This document shows, in pieces, positions 24,148 through 26,365 of a stretch of 26,365 nt of DNA (positions are counted from its first letter, which is position 1; each line of letters begins with the position of its first letter). This DNA comes from a virus. The stretch lies in IMG/VR virus record IMGVR_UViG_3300008110_008903, positions 1 through 26,365 of that record; one strand, 5' to 3'. The position numbers and the translations under genes are program-made. Under the pieces are notes generated by a model, which saw only the letters and a program-made list of their open reading frames with translations, ran no database searches and was not told where the DNA came from.

Positions 24148-24176
24148 AATATTAACTAATAAATTATATACACAAA

Positions 24177-25016
24177 ATGGCGACAAATTCCTTAGATGCT
24201 GTACTCGCTCAGTACGAAAAAGCGAAAAGTGGAGGTAACTCTGCAAACAAAATGTCTCAAGAAGACAGAATGAAAAAATATTTTGCAGCAATTTTAACGC
24301 AAAATGAGAACTCAGGACAGAAACGTCTTCGTATTCTACCTACACCTGATGGGTCATCACCTTTCAAAGAAGTATGGTATCACGAAGTACAAGTTGAGGG
24401 TAAATGGAATAAAATCTATGACCCAGGAAAGAACGACAACGAGCGTTCACCTTTGACTGAAATTCATGATGAATTAATGTCAACAGGTAAAGAGTCTGAT
24501 AAAGAACTCGCAAAGTCTTACAAACCTCGTAAATTTTACATCGTTAAAGTAATTGACCGTGATAATGAAGCGGACGGAGTTAAGTTCTGGCGTTTTAAAC
24601 ACAATTACAAGAACGAAGGTATCCTTGACAAAATTATTCCGATTTGGAAAGCTAAAGGTGATATCACTGACCCTGTTAATGGACGTGACCTTATCATTGA
24701 GTTAACAAAGGCTAAGACTCCAAAAGGGGCAACTTATACAGTTATTCAAACAGTTATGCATGACGACCCATCACCTGTTCACACAGATGCTGAAACGGCT
24801 AAGTCATGGATTGAAGACCCACTTACTTGGGCAGATGTTTACTCTAAAAAACCTGTTGAGTACTTGGAGGCAATTGCTCGTGGAGAAACTCCAAGATGGT
24901 CATCTGATTTAGGTAAATATGTTTACGGTGATAGTTCATCTGATGAAGGTACTATCGGTGGTTCATATGTTGACCCACAGGCTGAGGCTGAGCCGGATGG
25001 TGATTTACCATTCTAA
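24177..25016 (+). CDS. Single-strand DNA-binding protein, gp32-like
   Basis: A 279-residue protein of the phage gp32 type, which coats single-stranded DNA and recruits replication and recombination proteins. The basic N-terminus (MATNSLDAVLAQYEKAKSG) is followed by the core opening KRLRILPTPDGSSPFKEVWYHEV (49-71), the FYIVKVIDRDNEADGVKFWRFKH strand pair near 122-144 and an acidic C-terminal tail ending DGDLPF, like the protein-interaction tip of bacterial SSB. T4 gp32 binds zinc through one His and three Cys in its core; this protein contains no cysteine at all, so the zinc site is lost. It has its own host-like promoter and a strong terminator, consistent with high-level expression. Confidence 0.9.
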   Translation: MATNSLDAVLAQYEKAKSGGNSANKMSQEDRMKKYFAAILTQNENSGQKRLRILPTPDGSSPFKEVWYHEVQVEGKWNKIYDPGKNDNERSPLTEIHDELMSTGKESDKELAKSYKPRKFYIVKVIDRDNEADGVKFWRFKHNYKNEGILDKIIPIWKAKGDITDPVNGRDLIIELTKAKTPKGATYTVIQTVMHDDPSPVHTDAETAKSWIEDPLTWADVYSKKPVEYLEAIARGETPRWSSDLGKYVYGDSSSDEGTIGGSYVDPQAEAEPDGDLPF

Positions 25017-25022
25017 TTTATA

Positions 25023-25070
25023 AAAGGTTGGACACTAATATACACAAAGTGTCCAACCTTTGCTATTTTT
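25023..25070 (+). terminator. Strong hairpin terminator after the gp32-like gene
   Basis: A perfect 13-bp stem, 25023-25035 with 25049-25061 (core GGTTGGACAC / GTGTCCAACC), and a 13-base A-rich loop, followed after GCTA by five T residues. It lies in the 86-base gap before the recombinase gene. Confidence 0.85.
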
Positions 25071-25102
25071 AAACAACAAACAATTTAAACGCATAGACAT
25101 TT

Positions 25103-26101
25103 ATGGCAATAAAGAAAAAAGAATTTTCGTTAGATGCAATCAAAGACAAATATTCAACCAAGACAAAATATAAAGAAACAGACTTTTATGAAGTCGGTGA
25201 AGCTTTCCATAATAGTTGCGGTTTACCTGGCCCTGCTTTGGGTAACATCAACATGTTCTTGGGTCACTCGAACTCTTCAAAAACGACCGCGCTTGTCAAA
25301 GCCGCTGTGTCTGCTCAGCAGAAGGGGCATTTGCCTGTTTTCATTATCACCGAGAAAAAATGGAGTTGGAACCACGCAGTAGAACTTGGTCTTAAGGCTG
25401 AGATGGTTGACGGTGAGTGGGACGGACAATTTATTTTTAATGATAATTTTGATTACATCGAACAGGTTACAGACTACATCAACGAATTATTAGACGAACA
25501 AGAAAAAGGTAATATTCCTTATTCTCTTTGTTTCCTTTGGGATTCTGTTGGTTCAGTTCCTTGTAAGATGACCTTTGATGGTAAAGGTGGTAAACAACAT
25601 AACGCATCTGTATTAGCAGATAAGATTGGTATGGGTATCCAAGCTCGTATTACCAAATCTCGTAAAGAAGACTATCCATATACAAATACACTAGTGGTAG
25701 TTAATCAACCGTGGGTTGAATTACCTGACAATCCATTTGGACAACCAACAATTAAGGCAAAAGGTGGTGAGGCTCTTTGGTTGGCATCGGCTCTTGTATT
25801 CTTGTTTGGTAATCAGAAAAATGCTGGTATTAATCACATTACGGCAACTAAAAATGGTAGAACAGTATCTTATGCTATCAGAACAAAAATTTCTGTTTTA
25901 AAGAATCATATCAATGGATTAGGATATAAAGATGGTAAGATTATTGCAACACCACAAGGATATATTGCTGACGATAAAGATGCTCTTGAAAAATATAAAA
26001 AAGAGTATTCACAATATTGGAACGCAATTCTTTCAGGGACAGGGGAGTTAATCCTTGATGAGACTGAAGAAACTTTTGCAAACGAAAACGAACAATTTTA
26101 A
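25103..26101 (+). CDS. Recombinase, UvsX/RecA-like
   Basis: A 332-residue RecA-family strand-exchange protein, shorter than T4 UvsX (about 390). The P-loop is GHSNSSKTT (54-62), lacking the glycine before lysine, as T4 UvsX also deviates there. E84 in IITEKKW is the likely catalytic glutamate, and LCFLWDSVGSVP (D147) is Walker B. VVVNQPW near 197 and KGGEALWLASALVF near 218-231 fit the L1/L2 and following strands. It has an acidic C-terminal tail. It would act with the gp32-like protein in recombination-dependent replication and repair. The leader lacks a Shine-Dalgarno site and no clear promoter was found, so it may rely on read-through of the upstream terminator or on an unrecognised start. 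Confidence 0.9.
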   Translation: MAIKKKEFSLDAIKDKYSTKTKYKETDFYEVGEAFHNSCGLPGPALGNINMFLGHSNSSKTTALVKAAVSAQQKGHLPVFIITEKKWSWNHAVELGLKAEMVDGEWDGQFIFNDNFDYIEQVTDYINELLDEQEKGNIPYSLCFLWDSVGSVPCKMTFDGKGGKQHNASVLADKIGMGIQARITKSRKEDYPYTNTLVVVNQPWVELPDNPFGQPTIKAKGGEALWLASALVFLFGNQKNAGINHITATKNGRTVSYAIRTKISVLKNHINGLGYKDGKIIATPQGYIADDKDALEKYKKEYSQYWNAILSGTGELILDETEETFANENEQF

Positions 26102-26110
26102 TTTTAGTTC

Positions 26111-26365
26111 GTGAAAAAAACACTACTTGTTGACGGAAATAATCTGATGAAGATTGGATTTCATGGTGTGAAGGATTACTTCCACAATGGAGAACATATC
26201 GGAGCTTTGTATCATTTTATGAATACACTTCGTAAGTTTATCAGTGAGCATAACTTTGACAAGGTAGTAGTATTTTGGGATGGTGAAGATTCTACGAGTT
26301 TACGTGGAATTCTTTACCCCAAATACAAACAAAACCGACGATTGGTTATGGAGGACGCAATCTTT
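26111..26365 (+). CDS. 5'-3' exonuclease / RNase H (FEN family), 3' end outside window
   Basis: The first 85 residues of a flap endonuclease-type nuclease, as in T4 RNase H or the Pol I 5' domain, which removes RNA primers and flaps. LLVDGNNLM (D8) and VVVFWDGED (D57) carry the first two metal-binding aspartates, and YPKYKQNRR (69-77) is the family's basic helix entry. The start is GTG at 26111: an in-frame TAG lies two codons upstream. It begins 9 bases after the UvsX-like stop, so the two genes form one unit. The gene runs off the right edge in frame. Confidence 0.88.
   Translation, partial: MKKTLLVDGNNLMKIGFHGVKDYFHNGEHIGALYHFMNTLRKFISEHNFDKVVVFWDGEDSTSLRGILYPKYKQNRRLVMEDAIF

Noticed and set aside
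25059-25102. Bacteroidota-type promoter before the UvsX-like gene
   Set aside because: A TTTG is present in the terminator arm, but no good TAnnTTTG follows at the right distance.
1-26365. Stop codon reassignment
   Set aside because: No complete gene here ends in TAG, but the long genes are intact under the standard code and both TAA and TGA are used as stops, so there is no sign of recoding.
1-26365. Integrated prophage, tRNA genes, IS elements or CRISPR array
   Set aside because: No integrase, attachment repeats, transposase, cloverleaf or spaced repeats were seen on either strand.

Overview
The window is a piece of a large, strongly AT-rich tailed phage of the contractile-tail (myovirus, T4-like) type. 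The evidence is a recognisable tail sheath, tail tube, baseplate hub/chaperone, tape measure and gp53-like baseplate protein, followed by a gp32-type single-strand DNA-binding protein, a UvsX-type recombinase and the start of a FEN/RNase H-type nuclease. No integrase, attachment site, IS element, tRNA or CRISPR array was seen. None of the start codons is preceded by a purine-rich Shine-Dalgarno sequence; leaders are A/T-rich. The gp32-like gene has a TTTG-N20-TATACTTG element close to the Bacteroidota -33/-7 promoter. Together these suggest, without proving, a Bacteroidota (flavobacteria-like) host.

Layout. (1) 1-2374, minus strand: an SNF2-type helicase followed by a Mn-type superoxide dismutase cut by the left edge. 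(2) 2432-3999, plus: a possible neck protein and a gp15-like tail terminator. (3) 3996-4145, minus: a tiny ribbon-helix-helix (RHH) regulator with an 11-bp tandem repeat at its start. (4) 4266-8945, plus: a 1063-aa sheath, an inserted HAD-type phosphatase, and the tail tube. (5) 9036-11968: a gp26-like baseplate/chaperone protein with an overlapping +1-frame extension, then the tape measure. (6) 12007-23187: three overlapping baseplate genes of 1592, 107 and 2029 aa. The first carries an OmpA-like insertion and the last ends in a possible cell-wall hydrolase domain. (7) 23225-24107: two proteins of unknown role. (8) 24177-26365: DNA replication and recombination genes.

How it works together. 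Regions 2 and 4-6 make the neck, contractile sheath, tube, tape measure and cell-puncturing baseplate. An eight-base word, TATTTATA (or TATTTATC), lies in gene orientation before most transcription units on both strands and is the best candidate for a phage late promoter. Three hairpin terminators (after the sheath, tube and gp32 genes) cut the region into units. The accessory genes (superoxide dismutase, SNF2 helicase, RHH protein, HAD hydrolase) appear as separate small units between or against the structural genes. The main points for follow-up are the phage superoxide dismutase with its N-terminal extension, the shared promoter word, the likely programmed frameshift in the gp26-like gene, the OmpA and hydrolase domains in the baseplate, and the cysteine-free gp32.
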